Both the position numbers and the translations under genes were made by a program. Shown piece after piece: positions 4,974 through 5,527 of a stretch of 5,527 nucleotides of DNA. The stretch comes from an uncultured Oscillospiraceae bacterium (lineage in GTDB: Bacteria > Bacillota > Clostridia > Oscillospirales > Oscillospiraceae). Positions within the stretch are counted from its first letter, which is position 1, and each line of letters begins with the position of its first letter. The notes beneath the pieces are model-generated. The model did not search any database and was not told the origin of the DNA. It saw nothing but the letters and a program-made list of their open reading frames with translations. The stretch covers positions 1 through 5,527 of the forward strand of contig CALWVX010000117.1 in the NCBI GenBank assembly GCA_944385065.1, in the 5' to 3' direction.

Positions 4974-5527
4974 ATGGCAACCTTCGTTATCGGTCTGGTC
5001 ATCCTCTTCGTGGGCGCCGCCCTGTACGGCACCCTGTGCGAAAAGGTCTTTGGTCCAGACGACCGTCCCACTCCCGCGTATGCCAAGCAGGACGGCGTGG
5101 ACTACGTCCCCATGCGCTGTTGGAAGAACAGCCTGATCAACCTGCTGAATATTGCGGGCACCGGCCCCATCCTGGGCCCCATTCAGGGCATCCTGTTCGG
5201 CCCCATCGCGTTTATCACCATCCCCATCGGCAACATCATCGGCGGCGCGATGCACGACTATTTCTGCGGTATGATCTGCCTGCGTGACGGCGGTACCCAG
5301 ATGTCGTCCATGATCCGCAAGTACACCAACAAGGGCATCTACACCGTGTACAACATCTTTGTGTGTGTGCTGCTGCTCCTGGTGGGCGCCGTGTTTGTCT
5401 ACACCCCCGGCGACATCGCCGCCAAGCAGGTGTTCGGCTTCTCCGGCGCGGCCACCGATCCCAGCACCTGGATCATCTACGGCGTCATCTTCCTGTACTA
5501 CCTGATCGCCACCGTGTTCCCCATCGA
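4974..5527 (+). CDS. cstA: Carbon starvation protein CstA family transporter, 3' truncated
   Basis: Multi-pass cytoplasmic-membrane transporter; characterised relatives import pyruvate (E. coli CstA, BtsT), and some are linked to peptide use during carbon starvation. ATG 4974 has GGAG (4961-4964) 9 nt upstream. The frame stays open to the window end, giving 184 residues, so most of the protein (usually about 480-700 residues) lies outside. A first membrane helix spans about 3-21. Family-specific motifs follow: GVDYVP (41-46), IAGTGPILGPI (60-70), matching the IAGAGP-GP core of CstA, then MHDYF (93-97) and LRDGG (103-107). Further helices lie around 123-143 and 165-182. Because IAGTGPILGPI and the helix after it are intact, this is a gene cut by the window and not a fragment. 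Promoter, cre-like site and leader stems suggest carbon-responsive control. The exact substrate cannot be read from sequence. Confidence 0.9.
   Translation, partial: MATFVIGLVILFVGAALYGTLCEKVFGPDDRPTPAYAKQDGVDYVPMRCWKNSLINLLNIAGTGPILGPIQGILFGPIAFITIPIGNIIGGAMHDYFCGMICLRDGGTQMSSMIRKYTNKGIYTVYNIFVCVLLLLVGAVFVYTPGDIAAKQVFGFSGAATDPSTWIIYGVIFLYYLIATVFPI

Overview
The window looks like chromosomal DNA of a GC-rich, probably spore-forming Gram-positive gut anaerobe of the Oscillospiraceae type (Flavonifractor, Pseudoflavonifractor and relatives). Pointers are GC-rich codon use, strong AGGAGG-type ribosome binding sites, an LTA-synthase-like sulfatase-fold enzyme, a polyamine-binding lipoprotein and Gram-positive promoter forms. 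This placement is inference; no taxonomic marker gene is present.

Layout. (1) 1-1838, plus strand: the 3' end of a polyamine ABC transporter operon, with the permease potC (5' truncated) followed by the lipoprotein potD (TTG start), closed by a GC-rich hairpin at 1864-1895. (2) 1924-2179: two copies of a 12-bp palindrome, a sigma-G-like promoter and a 55-residue, highly charged protein with its own Shine-Dalgarno sequence; it may be a forespore-expressed small protein. (3) 2180-2657: 478 bp without a credible protein gene but rich in structure: PhoP-box-like direct repeats, a 21-bp dyad followed by T residues, a hairpin plus T5 on the minus strand, further hairpins, and a 17-bp stem at 2528-2565. 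This is the least explained part of the window. (4) 2658-4664, minus strand: a five-pass membrane phosphoglycerol-transferase/LTA-synthase family protein, read from a near-consensus promoter (TTGACA-17-TACAAT). (5) 4665-4973: the divergent regulatory region, with an AT-rich block, an extended -10 promoter, a catabolite-repression (cre)-like site at the expected transcription start, and a leader with two GC-rich stem-loops. (6) 4974-5527, plus strand: the 5' part of a CstA-family (carbon starvation / pyruvate) transporter, cut by the window end.

The genes do not form one pathway. PotC and PotD belong to one uptake system. The LTA-synthase-like enzyme and CstA are divergently transcribed and share only the promoter region. 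The most notable unexplained points are the structured 2200-2570 interval, the twin palindromes with a sporulation-type promoter before a tiny protein, and the layered control signals ahead of cstA. No mobile element, CRISPR array, tRNA or rRNA was seen.
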